NCBI GenBank assembly: GCA_029907605.1
Contig: JARYLO010000011.1
Location: 1 to 40,938, forward strand
Direction: 5' to 3'
Length of the DNA: 40,938 nucleotides
Source of the DNA: Sedimentisphaerales bacterium
GTDB lineage: Bacteria; Planctomycetota; Phycisphaerae; Sedimentisphaerales; Anaerobacaceae
The position numbers and the translations under genes were made by a program. Below the pieces are notes generated by a model. That model was not told the DNA's origin, did no database searches, and worked only from the letters and a program-made list of their open reading frames with translations. Positions 17,744 to 26,876 of this stretch are shown in pieces; position 1 is the stretch's first letter; the number at the start of each line of letters is the position of its first letter.

Positions 17744-19183
17744 ATGGCAAAGCAGACACCGATAAAGACAAACAAGCTGACAGTACGTAAGTCGACCCGT
17801 GGTGTTGGCAAGGTCCAGCCTGCCAAGCCGTTTGCTTCATACCAGGAGGCCATCAAATACCTGTACACCAAGACCGATTACGAGAGGCAGGTCTTCTTGA
17901 GGTACAACGTCAGTACCTTTGACCTGGATCGCATGCGGGCCCTATTGGATATGCTTGGCAATCCCCACACCAAGCTCAGTGCGGTCCACATAGCAGGTAC
18001 AAAGGGTAAGGGTTCGACCGCCACTATGCTGGCCAAGATGCTCGAGGCAAATGGCCTCAAGGTAGGTCTATACACCTCGCCCCACCTGGTCCACTTGCAT
18101 GAAAGGATTACCATCAACTCCCAGATGATCTCTGAGGAGCAGATGCTTGGGTTACTCCAGAGGGTATATGGCCCTGTGGAGAGGCTTACCCAGAAGGGTC
18201 AGGCACCTACCTTCTTCGAGATCTTGACCGCCTTGGCCTTTATGTACTTTGTGGATAGCCAGGTAGATATCGCGGTCATCGAGACCGGCCTTGGTGGTAG
18301 GCTAGACAGTACCAACGTGATCAGCCCCAAGGTCATCGGCATTACCAATATCAGCATAGACCATCAACACCAGTTGGGTCATACCTTGGAGGCAATCGCA
18401 AAGGAAAAGGCAGGGGTCTTCAAGCCTGGTGTGCCCATCATCACGGTAGATCAGGATCCGGTGGTGATGAAGGTATTGAGGGCCCAGGCAGCAGCGGTCA
18501 AGGCCCCCTTGTTGGTGACTGGGCAGGACATAGATTTTTCCTACAGGTTCGAGACCTCTCGTGAACACGGACCGCACATGAGGGTCTGTCTTACCACCCC
18601 AACCAGCAAGTTCGAGCACCTGCGTGTGCCTTTGCATGGCCAGCACCAGGCCATCAACTGCGGCCTTGCACTGGCATTGTTGGACTGCCTGAAGGGTTGT
18701 GGATATCAGATAGATACAGACAAGGCTGTTCAGGGCCTAGAGCAGGTAGTGCTGCCGGGGCGTATGGAGATGATCTGCGATGACCCGAGGGTCATGATCG
18801 ACGGCGCACATAATGCTGCAAGCATCAGGGCGGTGATCCACGCTGTTGGCCAGAATGTGCCATACGACTCGATGATAGTGATATTTGGCTGCAACAGCGA
18901 CAAGGATATAGATGGGATGCTCAGGGAGCTGCAGTACGGTGCAGACAAGGTGATCTTCACACGCAGTAACTCGCCCAGGGCCGCCGATCCTGAGGAGTTG
19001 GCTGAGCGGTTCTCAGAGATATCCCACAAGATGTGTCAGACCGCCCCTAGCCTGCCTGAGGCCCTGCAACTGGCCCGCAGCGCTATAGGCAGGGAGGACC
19101 TGATCCTGATCACAGGCAGCTTCTACCTGATAGGCCAGGCAAAGGTATACCTGCAGCCTTCCGCAGCAGCCATGGCTGGTTAG
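17744..19183 (+). CDS. folC: Folylpolyglutamate synthase / dihydrofolate synthase
   Basis: A 479-residue Mur-ligase-family enzyme that adds glutamate to folates (and, in many bacteria, also to dihydropteroate). The ATP loop '[19 protein letters not shown]' (about 82-100), '[15 protein letters not shown]', '[18 protein letters not shown]'-like sequence and 'DGAHNAAS' in the C-terminal domain are all clear. An N-terminal extension of about 28 basic, Lys-rich residues precedes the usual start ('[10 protein letters not shown]'), which is unusual. The stop overlaps the convergent glnS stop by four bases (19180-19183). Confidence 0.93.
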   Translation: MAKQTPIKTNKLTVRKSTRGVGKVQPAKPFASYQEAIKYLYTKTDYERQVFLRYNVSTFDLDRMRALLDMLGNPHTKLSAVHIAGTKGKGSTATMLAKMLEANGLKVGLYTSPHLVHLHERITINSQMISEEQMLGLLQRVYGPVERLTQKGQAPTFFEILTALAFMYFVDSQVDIAVIETGLGGRLDSTNVISPKVIGITNISIDHQHQLGHTLEAIAKEKAGVFKPGVPIITVDQDPVVMKVLRAQAAAVKAPLLVTGQDIDFSYRFETSREHGPHMRVCLTTPTSKFEHLRVPLHGQHQAINCGLALALLDCLKGCGYQIDTDKAVQGLEQVVLPGRMEMICDDPRVMIDGAHNAASIRAVIHAVGQNVPYDSMIVIFGCNSDKDIDGMLRELQYGADKVIFTRSNSPRAADPEELAERFSEISHKMCQTAPSLPEALQLARSAIGREDLILITGSFYLIGQAKVYLQPSAAAMAG

Positions 19184-20910
19184 ACCTGGCGCTTGCGGAC
19201 CAGCTTGGCCCAGGTGTCCTTCAGTTCTACCGTTCGGTTGAACACCAGTCTGTCTGGCCTGGAATCTAGGTCTGTACAGAAGTAACCCAGCCTCTCGAAC
19301 TGCCAGCGATCCAGGGGCCTTGTGTCCGTTAACGATGGCTCAACCTTGCACCCTTTCAGGATCTGCAGGGAGTTTGGGTTGATGTTTGCGGTAAAGTCCT
19401 GGCCCTCTTGGACCTCCTCTGGGTCTGGCTTTAGGAATAGCCGGTCGTAGAGCCTCACCTCAGCATCGATGGCATGGGCTGCGCTGACCCAGTGCAACGT
19501 GGCCTTTACCTTCCGGCCATCTGGCACCTCGCCACCTCTTGTTGCTGGGTCATAGGTACAGCGCAGTTCGGCGACCTTGCCGGAGGCGTCCTTTATGACC
19601 TCCCTGCAGGTGATCAGGTATGCATAGCGGAGCCTCACCTCCCTGCCAGGTGCAAGCCTGTAGAACTTGGCAGGAGGCTGCTCCATGAAGTCATCCTGTT
19701 CGATGTACAATACGCCTGAGAAGGGGACCAGCCTCCTACCTGAGGTGGGGTCCTCTGGGTTGTTTATGGCCTCCACATATTCGACCTTATCCTGAGGCCA
19801 ATCGGTTATCACGACCTTCAGCGGTCTGAGGACCGCCATGACACGAGGACTGGTCTTGTTGAGGTCCCCTCTAAGGCAGTGTTCTAGCAGCGATATATCC
19901 ACAGTACTGTTGTACTTGTTTACCCCTATGACCTTCGCGAAGTTCCATATGGCCGATGGTGAGTAGCCCCTGCGTCTAAGCCCTGCAATGGTGGGCATCC
20001 TGGGGTCGTCCCATCCGTTGACATAGCCGCCCTCTACAAGCCTCAAGAGCTTCCTCTTGCTCAGGACCGTGTAGGTGAGGTTGAGCCTGGCGAACTCGAT
20101 CTGCTGTGGGTGGTGGATACGCCTTCCCCAAGGCCCTGATCCATCCTCTGTGCGGCCCTCATTTATGGCGTCTATGAACCAGTCGTAGAGGGGCCGATGG
20201 TTCTCGAATTCGAGTGTGCAGATGGAGTGGGTGATCCCCTCTATGGAGTCCTCCAGGCCGTGTGCCCAATCATAGGTCGGGTATATGCACCACTTGTTGC
20301 CTTGTCTGTGGTGCTCCTGATGGAGTATCCGGTACATCACAGGATCCCGCATATTGAGATTTGGGTGGGCCATGTCTATCTTGGCCCTGAGCGTCCTTGA
20401 TCCATCTGGAAACTCACCCCTCCGCATGCGTTCGAATAGATCCAGGTTCTCCTCAACGCTCCTATTGCGATAGGGGCTTGGCCTTCCAGGTTCGGTGAGT
20501 GTACCGCGGTATTGCCTGACCTGTTCTGGTGTCAGATCGCAAACATATGCCTTGCCCTTCTTTATGAGCTCTACTGCCCATTGGTACATCTGTTCAAAAT
20601 AGTCGGAGGCGTAGTAGAGTCGATCCTCCCAGTCTGCACCGAGCCATCTTACATCCTCTATGATGGCATCCACATAGTCCTGATCCTCCTTTGATGGATT
20701 GGTGTCGTCGAAGCGGAGGTTGAACTTGCCACCGAAATCCTTGGCTATGCCATAGTTGAGGCATATGGCCTTGGCATGTCCAATATGCAGGTATCCGTTA
20801 GGCTCGGGTGGGAAGCGGGTATGGACCCGACCTCCCCATTTGCCGGTCTTACAGTCCTCAGCTACGATCTGTCTTATAAAGTCCAGAGGTTGATTGTTGT
20901 CTTGAGTCAT
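19180..20910 (-). CDS. glnS: Glutaminyl-tRNA synthetase
   Basis: A 576-residue class I synthetase charging tRNA-Gln. It has the HIGH motif in '[16 protein letters not shown]' (42-45), the glutamine-specific '[10 protein letters not shown]', '[20 protein letters not shown]', the KMSKS-equivalent 'VLSKRKL', and the C-terminal anticodon beta-barrels. It is intact and of usual length. The ATG at 20910 (or 20916) is preferred over upstream in-frame codons because a probable promoter -10 lies at 20936-20941. GlnRS presence suggests direct tRNA-Gln charging rather than the GatCAB route alone. Confidence 0.96.
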   Translation of the reverse strand: MTQDNNQPLDFIRQIVAEDCKTGKWGGRVHTRFPPEPNGYLHIGHAKAICLNYGIAKDFGGKFNLRFDDTNPSKEDQDYVDAIIEDVRWLGADWEDRLYYASDYFEQMYQWAVELIKKGKAYVCDLTPEQVRQYRGTLTEPGRPSPYRNRSVEENLDLFERMRRGEFPDGSRTLRAKIDMAHPNLNMRDPVMYRILHQEHHRQGNKWCIYPTYDWAHGLEDSIEGITHSICTLEFENHRPLYDWFIDAINEGRTEDGSGPWGRRIHHPQQIEFARLNLTYTVLSKRKLLRLVEGGYVNGWDDPRMPTIAGLRRRGYSPSAIWNFAKVIGVNKYNSTVDISLLEHCLRGDLNKTSPRVMAVLRPLKVVITDWPQDKVEYVEAINNPEDPTSGRRLVPFSGVLYIEQDDFMEQPPAKFYRLAPGREVRLRYAYLITCREVIKDASGKVAELRCTYDPATRGGEVPDGRKVKATLHWVSAAHAIDAEVRLYDRLFLKPDPEEVQEGQDFTANINPNSLQILKGCKVEPSLTDTRPLDRWQFERLGYFCTDLDSRPDRLVFNRTVELKDTWAKLVRKRQV

Positions 20911-20935
20911 ATCCATCACCATACAATTGGCCCAT

Positions 20936-20965
20936 ATGATAACCGCCATTGAGGGGCAAACTCAA
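20936..20965 (-). promoter_or_regulatory. Probable promoter for glnS
   Basis: On the minus strand, TTGAGT (20965-20960), an 18-base spacer and TATCAT (20941-20936), about 20-25 bases before the start codon. It fits a short leader. Confidence 0.4.
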
Positions 20966-20987
20966 CCCAAACCACTACAGATTGTGC

Positions 20988-21016
20988 TTGCTGGCCTAAG
21001 CTCTTGGGGGTATACT
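20988..21016 (+). promoter_or_regulatory. Probable promoter for the FKBP gene
   Basis: TTGCTG (20988-20993), a 17-base spacer and TATACT (21011-21016), about 60 bases before the start. It is divergent from the glnS promoter with little space between. Confidence 0.5.
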
Positions 21017-21077
21017 TACGATCTTTCGGCCCAGTGGTAGGGCCGGTAAAGACCAGACTCTTTTTAAGGGGACGAAG

Positions 21078-21818
21078 ATGTGTACCAGGATACACCTGGG
21101 CGGGCTTGCGTGCCTGATCATAGGTCAGGCGATGGCCCTTGCCCAACAGCCGGCGGGTGTTTCCGCCAACGTAGAGTTCAAGACGCAACAGGAGAGGCTT
21201 AGCTATGCCATCGGTTGTCAGATAGGTACTAACCTGAAGGCCCAGCAGACCGAATATGATATCGCCATGTTGGTTAAGGGATTGACCGATGTGCTCAAGG
21301 GCCAGACACCAGTACTTAGTGAATTGGAGATCAGACAACTGATAACCCAATGGCAGCAGCAGGTACAGGCTGCTCAACTCAAGCAAAGGCAGGAGCTGGC
21401 GGAGAAGAACCTGGCAGAAGGCAAGGCATTCCTGGCAGCCAACGCAAAGAAGGAGGGGGTGAAGGTCCTGCCGAGCGGCCTGCAATACAAGGTCATAAAG
21501 GAAGGTAGCGGCAAGTCACCCACAATGGCAGACAGGGTGAAGGTGCATTACCGCGGTAGATTCATCAACGGGACACAATTCGATAGCTCATACGACCGTG
21601 GCCAACCAGCCGAGTTTCCTGTAGGGGCGGTGATAAAGGGCTGGACAGAGGCCCTACAGCTAATGAAGCCAGGCTCTCATTATGAGATCTACATCCCACC
21701 AGATCTGGCATACGGGCCAGATGGCAATAGGGCCATACCACCTAATGCAGTGCTGATCTTCGATGTGGAGTTGCTGGAGGTCACCAAGGCAGAACCCAAT
21801 CCTAACCCGGCGCAATAG
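21078..21818 (+). CDS. Exported FKBP-type peptidyl-prolyl isomerase
   Basis: A 246-residue FkpA/Mip-like protein. A signal peptide (residues 1-23, ending 'AMALAQQ') sends it to the periplasm. The helical FKBP_N dimerisation domain comes next ('QQERLSYAIGCQIGTNLK', then the Gln/Lys-rich helix). The C-terminal FKBP domain has 'VHYRGRFINGTQFDSSYDRG', 'GWTEALQLMKPGSHYEIYIP' and 'YGPDGNRAIPPNAVLIFDVEL'. It catalyses proline isomerisation and acts as a folding chaperone for exported proteins. AAGGGG lies six bases before the ATG. The flavodoxin-like gene follows 24 bases later. Confidence 0.92.
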   Translation: MCTRIHLGGLACLIIGQAMALAQQPAGVSANVEFKTQQERLSYAIGCQIGTNLKAQQTEYDIAMLVKGLTDVLKGQTPVLSELEIRQLITQWQQQVQAAQLKQRQELAEKNLAEGKAFLAANAKKEGVKVLPSGLQYKVIKEGSGKSPTMADRVKVHYRGRFINGTQFDSSYDRGQPAEFPVGAVIKGWTEALQLMKPGSHYEIYIPPDLAYGPDGNRAIPPNAVLIFDVELLEVTKAEPNPNPAQ

Positions 21819-21842
21819 GCCAGTAAGTTTTGGAGGTAGTGT

Positions 21843-22343
21843 ATGCAGGTATTGGTTACGTACTACTCCAGGACTGGTAATACCAAGTTGTTGGCAGAGG
21901 AGATCGCAAAGGGGGTCAGGCAGGTAGGCCAGGTGGATTGTGTTGTCAAGCCTGTTGCAGAGGTCAAGAAGGAGGACCTATTGGCCTCTGACGCGATCAT
22001 CGCAGGCTCGCCGGTCTACTTTGGCTCGATGGCTGCAGAACTGAAACGGATGTTCGACCAATTCGTTGGGATCCGCAGGCAGATGGCGGACAAGATAGGT
22101 GCTGCATTTGTGACCTCAGGCCACCCAACAGGGGGCAAGGAGACCACGCTGCTCTCTATACTGCAGGCCTTCTTGATATATGGCATGATCGTGGTAGGGG
22201 ACCCATTGGATGCCAGCGGCCATTATGGCGTGGCATGTGTGGGTGCCCCTGACCAGGTCACCTGCCAAGATGCAATCAAGCTGGGCAGACGCGTTGCCAG
22301 CCTCGTACAGAGGTTGGCGGCTGGCTCAGCTAAGGCGACCTAG
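21843..22343 (+). CDS. Flavodoxin/WrbA-like flavoprotein
   Basis: A 166-residue flavodoxin-fold protein. The FMN phosphate loop is 'YYSRTGNTKLLAEEIAKG' (8-25). 'AIIAGSPVYFGSMAAELKRMFDQF' and 'AAFVTSGHPTGGKETTLLSI' match the FMN-binding loops of NAD(P)H:quinone oxidoreductases of the WrbA kind. It could carry electrons or reduce quinones by two electrons. GGAGG before the ATG is strong. It probably shares a transcript with the FKBP gene and converges on the isomerase gene with a nine-base gap. Confidence 0.85.
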   Translation: MQVLVTYYSRTGNTKLLAEEIAKGVRQVGQVDCVVKPVAEVKKEDLLASDAIIAGSPVYFGSMAAELKRMFDQFVGIRRQMADKIGAAFVTSGHPTGGKETTLLSILQAFLIYGMIVVGDPLDASGHYGVACVGAPDQVTCQDAIKLGRRVASLVQRLAAGSAKAT

Positions 22344-22352
22344 GCTGAGGGT

Positions 22353-23831
22353 CTAGAACGGATCCTCACCTGGGTACAGGATCCCATCTGGCAGCGGTGT
22401 TGCTATATCCGGTACGCCTAGCATCTTGCAGGCCTCAAACAGGGCCTTGCCTGCATGGGCGAATGCCACCGCCGTGTGGTGCGGGAAGTTCTTGCCTATC
22501 AACACGTGTCTATAGAACCTTCCCATGTTAGGGATGGCAAACACACCTATCCCGCCGAATGACCTTGGGTCGATATCCAGCACACGGCCCTGTGCTATAT
22601 ATGACCGCAGCTGTGTATCTGCAGTCGACTGGATCCTGAAGATCGTCACATCCCCAGGTCTTATCCTGCCTTCGAGCGTCCCTCTTGTGATGTTGGGTTC
22701 CTTGCCAGGCTCCATAAGTCTGTGCATGATAAGTTGGTACTTCATGCCGAACTCGGCCAGGCAACACGAAGGGGTGTTGCCGCAGTGGAAGCCCATGAAC
22801 AGGTCCGTGGGCTTATAGCCCTTCGTCTTGGCCTTGTGGGCGTCGATCATGTCTTGGGGTACGGTATTGTTTATGTCTAACAGGGTAGCAGGCATGTCCG
22901 TGGCACAGGTGGCCATATACTCGCTTAGTGCACCGTAGATGTCCACCTCGCATGCGACAGGTATGCCCTTAGATGCCAGCCTGGAATTTACATAGCAGGG
23001 CACGAATGTGAAGAACCTCTCGAATGCCGGCCAGCACTTGTTGGCAAATATCCCGTACTGGCATGCACCCAGGTTGTCCTCCATGAACTGTAGCAATGCG
23101 ACCTCAAATTGGGCAAGCTTGTCCAATAGATCTGGGAAGGCATTGCCCTGACCCAACTCCTTGGCCATCTCCTTGGCAACGGCCTTTATGCGTTTGTCGT
23201 CCTTGGACTTCTGATAGATATCGAGCAGATCTAGCTCGCTATTCTCCATTATCTCTATACCGAGGTCGTAAAGTGGCTTTATCGGGGCATTGCAGGCCAG
23301 GAAGTCCTGGGGCCTTGGTCCGAAGGTAAAGATCTTTAGGCCTGCCAGGCCTAACCTGATCCTGGCGATCGGGACAAAATCCTCGATCATGGCCGCCACC
23401 TCCGCAGCGGTACCGACCGGGTTTTGCGGTATATATGGCCGCAGCCTTCTTAGACTGCAGTTGTAGGAGGTGTTGAGCATCCCACAATATGCATCACCCC
23501 TGCCGTTTACCAGGTCCTGTTGGGATTCCTCTGCTGCTGCAGCTATCATGACCGGACCGCCGAACCTCTGGGCCAGGAGGGTAGTTGGTCCTTCTGGTCC
23601 GAAGTTGCCTAGGTATATGGCCAGGGCATTTACCTTGCGTGTCTGGATCTCCTCAAAGGCCTTTGCCAGGTCCTTCTCGTTCTCGATGATGGTCTGCAAT
23701 TCGACTACCGGCAGGCCTTTTGCCTTACATTCCTTTGCTAGGGCCCTCCGGCGTCTCTTGGATAGTTCGATGGGGAAACAGTCGCGACTTACTGCAATGA
23801 GGCCCACTTTTACGGTCGGTACATTATTCAT
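22353..23831 (-). CDS. L-fucose/L-arabinose isomerase family protein
   Basis: A 492-residue protein of the L-fucose isomerase superfamily, which converts aldoses to ketoses with a divalent metal. Features: the N-terminal 'VKVGLIAVSRDCFPIELSK', 'LAIYLGNFGPEGPTTLLAQRF', the central 'CEVDIYGALSEYMA', 'FMGFHCGNTPSCCLAEF' and the C-terminal 'FPHHTAVAFAHAGKALFEA'. The exact sugar cannot be assigned; members of this divergent branch are often annotated only as fucose isomerase-like. The ATG at 23831 follows AAGGG; the frame extends five codons upstream. A good promoter lies at 23897-23925. Confidence 0.82.
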   Translation of the reverse strand: MNNVPTVKVGLIAVSRDCFPIELSKRRRRALAKECKAKGLPVVELQTIIENEKDLAKAFEEIQTRKVNALAIYLGNFGPEGPTTLLAQRFGGPVMIAAAAEESQQDLVNGRGDAYCGMLNTSYNCSLRRLRPYIPQNPVGTAAEVAAMIEDFVPIARIRLGLAGLKIFTFGPRPQDFLACNAPIKPLYDLGIEIMENSELDLLDIYQKSKDDKRIKAVAKEMAKELGQGNAFPDLLDKLAQFEVALLQFMEDNLGACQYGIFANKCWPAFERFFTFVPCYVNSRLASKGIPVACEVDIYGALSEYMATCATDMPATLLDINNTVPQDMIDAHKAKTKGYKPTDLFMGFHCGNTPSCCLAEFGMKYQLIMHRLMEPGKEPNITRGTLEGRIRPGDVTIFRIQSTADTQLRSYIAQGRVLDIDPRSFGGIGVFAIPNMGRFYRHVLIGKNFPHHTAVAFAHAGKALFEACKMLGVPDIATPLPDGILYPGEDPF

Positions 23832-23896
23832 GGCTAGACCCTTCAATAAGAGGCACAGATCTTCGTCTCTACCCTGATCCGGGCTTTGGTCTGGTC

Positions 23897-23925
23897 CTTA
23901 TAATAACTGGCCCAGCACACGTCAA
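23897..23925 (-). promoter_or_regulatory. Promoter for the isomerase gene
   Basis: On the minus strand, TTGACG (23925-23920), a 17-base spacer and TATAAG (23902-23897). It overlaps no coding sequence and starts just after the small gene at 23936. Confidence 0.6.
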
Positions 23926-23935
23926 GTGAATGCAC

Positions 23936-24247
23936 CTAAGGCCCAAATACCCTCTCACCCTGTATCAGCCTCTGGATATCCCTTGAGACGATATCGGCGA
24001 TGAGCTCCAACTGTTGGTCTGTCATTGAAGGCTGCCATGGGCTGTAGGTGCTTGATTGGGCCTGGTCGGGAGTGCCGTCTTGCCTTGCCCTTGGGCCTTT
24101 CCTCCTTGACGCGGTGGCCTTGCGGTCCTCGGCCCTGACCTGCTTGTTGAGATCAAAGGAGGGTATATCTGGATTGCCCTCCCTTGGGTCTTGATCCCGG
24201 CCTGGCACGATCGCATCCAGACCCCTTCTTCTTTCGGCCTTACCCAT
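23936..24247 (-). CDS. Small hypothetical protein with a ParB-like N-terminal tag
   Basis: A 103-residue, highly charged protein. The first residues, 'MGKAERRRGLDAIVPG', resemble the 'RGLGRGLDALIP' N-terminus of ParB proteins, but no ParB nuclease or HTH domain follows. The middle is low complexity, rich in Arg, Lys, Asp and Gln, and probably disordered. The end is a predicted helix ('MTDQQLELIADIVSRDIQRL'). The ATG overlaps the stop region of the catalytic M16 gene (TGAGATG), so it belongs to that operon. The function is unknown and the ParB resemblance may be superficial. Confidence 0.55.
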   Translation of the reverse strand: MGKAERRRGLDAIVPGRDQDPREGNPDIPSFDLNKQVRAEDRKATASRRKGPRARQDGTPDQAQSSTYSPWQPSMTDQQLELIADIVSRDIQRLIQGERVFGP

Positions 24248-24248
24248 C

Positions 24249-25481
24249 TCAGTTGCCCTTACCATTAGCAGGCCTGAGTACGTAGCTTGTAAATCGCCTC
24301 AGGTCAAGCTCCTTGATCAAGCGGTTGATATCCTCCACCGTAACGGACCTAAGGTCCCTGACCTCCTGCTCGATGGTCCTGTATTGACCAAGATACAGCC
24401 AGTTCATGGCTATATCAATAAGCCTACCCATCGGCACCTCGTCCCTTATAACTAGTGCGCTGATGATCTTGTTCTTTGCCCTCTCGAGCTCTTGTTGGCC
24501 AATGCCCTTGGTATAGAGATCCTCGAATATCCCCTCTGTCACCTCGAGCACCTTCCTGGCCATGCCCTTCCTGCAGGATAGGTAGCTGCACAGTGCCCCG
24601 GTCCCGTCCATGGGCCAGTACTGCATGGTCGCACTCAAGGCAGTGGCGTTGTCTACTAGATGCCAGTAATACCTAGAACCGGTGTCATCCCCCACGATGG
24701 ATGCTAACAGGGCAGCCATGAACCTCCTTTGATCCTGTGCCGAGACCGCCTGGTGCATCAGACATATGTGCTCACAACTGAGGCCATCCCTGTCCTCCCA
24801 CTGGCTCTTCATCGTGCCTGCAAAGTGGCCAACCTGTCGGTCTGTGTCCGCTGACTGCCACTGGCTACAGCTAGCCTCGACCAGACCGCAACACCTGTCC
24901 CAATCCAGGTTGCCAGCGAATGCCACGATCATGTTGTTAGGTACATACCTCTGTTGCAGATATGACCTGATCTGGTCGGCGGTCAAGGAAGATACGGTCT
25001 TATCGGTCCCGATCACTATCTTGCCACATGGGTGGCCGTCATAATGGAGGCTGCGGCATTGCTCCAATACCTGCCGGTCCGGTTGGTCCTTATACATGGC
25101 GATCTCCTGGAGAATCACCTGCCTTTCCAGCTCCAGATCGCCAGATCTAAGTGCAGGCCTCATCAGTTCGATCCAAAGGGCGGTGACCTGTTCGAGGTAT
25201 TCTGGTAGGACCGCGGCATAATAGACCGTGTTCTCTTCTGTAGTGAATGCATTGAAATGTGCCCCGGTCCTGTCAAATGCCTCGTTGACTGCTATGGCAT
25301 CGAGCCTCTCTGTGCCCTTGAAGATCATGTGCTCAAGGAAGTGGGATATGCCGCTGTAGCGGTCCGGCTCATCCCTTGCCCCTGTCTTGATGAACAGCCC
25401 AACGGCAGCAGACTTGGCAGAGGGGTTCAATTCTGCCACGATCTGGAGGCCATTGTCTAGCTTATGCCGCTTGAATTCCAT
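24249..25481 (-). CDS. M16B zinc peptidase, catalytic subunit
   Basis: A 410-residue processing-peptidase-like enzyme. The inverted zinc motif H47-F-L-E50-H51 ('GISHFLEHMIFKGT') is intact and the downstream acidic ligand region 'LELERQVILQEIAMYKDQPD' is present. Two M16 domains follow the usual order, the second one inactive. These enzymes degrade or process peptides, often as a heterodimer with a non-catalytic partner, which is encoded just upstream with a 20-base overlap. The start codon lies inside the partner's end. Confidence 0.92.
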   Translation of the reverse strand: MEFKRHKLDNGLQIVAELNPSAKSAAVGLFIKTGARDEPDRYSGISHFLEHMIFKGTERLDAIAVNEAFDRTGAHFNAFTTEENTVYYAAVLPEYLEQVTALWIELMRPALRSGDLELERQVILQEIAMYKDQPDRQVLEQCRSLHYDGHPCGKIVIGTDKTVSSLTADQIRSYLQQRYVPNNMIVAFAGNLDWDRCCGLVEASCSQWQSADTDRQVGHFAGTMKSQWEDRDGLSCEHICLMHQAVSAQDQRRFMAALLASIVGDDTGSRYYWHLVDNATALSATMQYWPMDGTGALCSYLSCRKGMARKVLEVTEGIFEDLYTKGIGQQELERAKNKIISALVIRDEVPMGRLIDIAMNWLYLGQYRTIEQEVRDLRSVTVEDINRLIKELDLRRFTSYVLRPANGKGN

Positions 25482-26715
25482 GGTCCCAAGGCAATTCCAC
25501 AGGATTTGGGCCTATCGTTACCACAGTGAAGTCGTCGAATGGATGTCGAGCCAGGAAGTCTTGGATACCCTCTATGGTGACTGCATCTATAGCGGCCTTG
25601 ATCTGATCCAGGTCCCTGACCCTGCCCAATAGGTGATAGTCAGTGCAGATGGCTGCCGCCCTCCGAGTGGATGATTCGCTACTGAGTATCAGGCCTGACT
25701 TTAGGCCTGCCTTTGCCCTATCTAGTTCGCTGTCGGTCAGCCCCTGCGAAAGGCCCCTAAACTGATCGATGATGATCTGGAGGGTCTGCTGGGCATGTGG
25801 CGGGGTAGTGCCGGCGTAACAGATTATGCCTGCAGCCTCCTTCAGGCAGTGGTACCTGGCATTTACTGCATAGCAAAGCCCCCGTTTTTCCCTGACCTGG
25901 ACAAAGAGCCTAGAACTCATGCCACCTGATAGGATGGAGACCGTCACCCTTGCATGGTAGTAATCTGGGTCGGCAGGGCCTACTGTAGGGGTCATCAGGC
26001 CAATATGGACCTGAGCACTTTCCAGGGGGATGTGTGTATATCTGGGTCCGACAGGACCGGGTCTAATTGGCTCAGGCCCAGCAGTACTATCCTGGCCGAA
26101 CAAGGCCTCAAGCTGATCACAGACCTGCCCAAAATCGTACATTCCTGCCACGCCAAAGATGGCCCTAGAAGGCCGGATATGCTGGCCCAAAAGGCTCGCA
26201 ACGTGTTGCGCTTGCAAGGATTGTAGCTGATCGATCCTACCAACAGGGTGACGGCCGAGTGGATATGGGTAGAACCTCTCCTTGAGCTCCAGCAAGACCT
26301 TCTCCTGCGGGTCGTCATCCAGGGCCTTGACCTCATCTATGGCCAGTTGCCTGGCCAGCTCGAACTGTTCTGGATCGAGCCATGGCCTAGATATGACCTC
26401 TCCATACAGCCCCAAGGCCTGATGAAGGTGCGATGCCTCCATGGTCGCACCGATCGTCAGATGGGTGTGGTCCACTGCCGTATAGCGTTGTAGGCCGAGC
26501 CCATCCAGCGCATCGCACAACTGCCTGCTATCCATGTCCCCTGCACCCCGAAACAGCCAGTCTGCAATGACGTTGGCTGCCCCGCAGGTCCCCTCAGGCA
26601 TCCTTGAGGACCCTGCTGGCAGCATAAAGACAAAGGCAGCCGTCTGGACCGCCTCCATAGGCTGGCCCAGGACCACCATCCCATTGGGCATGATGTACTG
26701 ATCGTGGGTAGGCAT
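25462..26715 (-). CDS. M16-family non-catalytic partner
   Basis: A 417-residue M16-fold protein. Where the zinc motif should be, it reads 'GAANVIADWLFRGAGDMDSR', with no H-x2-E-H, so it should not cleave by itself. The C-terminal M16 domain is clear ('GGMSSRLFVQVREKRGLCYAV'). In alpha/beta M16 pairs such a subunit binds substrate for its catalytic partner, encoded next with overlapping codons. The ATG at 26715 gives the expected N-terminus ('YIMPNGMVVLGQPMEAVQ'); an upstream TTG at 26754 is in frame. It is divergent from the large secreted protein. Confidence 0.88.
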   Translation of the reverse strand: MPTHDQYIMPNGMVVLGQPMEAVQTAAFVFMLPAGSSRMPEGTCGAANVIADWLFRGAGDMDSRQLCDALDGLGLQRYTAVDHTHLTIGATMEASHLHQALGLYGEVISRPWLDPEQFELARQLAIDEVKALDDDPQEKVLLELKERFYPYPLGRHPVGRIDQLQSLQAQHVASLLGQHIRPSRAIFGVAGMYDFGQVCDQLEALFGQDSTAGPEPIRPGPVGPRYTHIPLESAQVHIGLMTPTVGPADPDYYHARVTVSILSGGMSSRLFVQVREKRGLCYAVNARYHCLKEAAGIICYAGTTPPHAQQTLQIIIDQFRGLSQGLTDSELDRAKAGLKSGLILSSESSTRRAAAICTDYHLLGRVRDLDQIKAAIDAVTIEGIQDFLARHPFDDFTVVTIGPNPVELPWDHGIQAA

Positions 26716-26795
26716 GACCTTGGAGAATGGTACCCGTAGAGCGGCCGTATGCAAGGGAAAGCCTCAACCGAAAAGATCACCCAAAGATAGCAATG

Positions 26796-26829
26796 CTGTA
26801 ACAAACCTGTAACAGGGGTCCTCTAGGAT
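26796..26829 (+). promoter_or_regulatory. Pho-box-like direct repeat and -10 for the large secreted protein
   Basis: Two identical 7-base repeats, CTGTAAC (26796-26802 and 26807-26813), are separated by four bases, giving an 11-base period. Ten bases later comes TAGGAT (26824-26829), a fair -10. This is the layout of PhoB-type promoters, where two CTGTCAT-like repeats replace the -35. A PhoB/PhoR-type pair is encoded at the end of the same gene run. Binding by that regulator is inference. Confidence 0.5.
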
Positions 26830-26876
26830 CGACAATCGATGTGGATCTATTAACCTCATATGGAAAGGGTAAGGCC

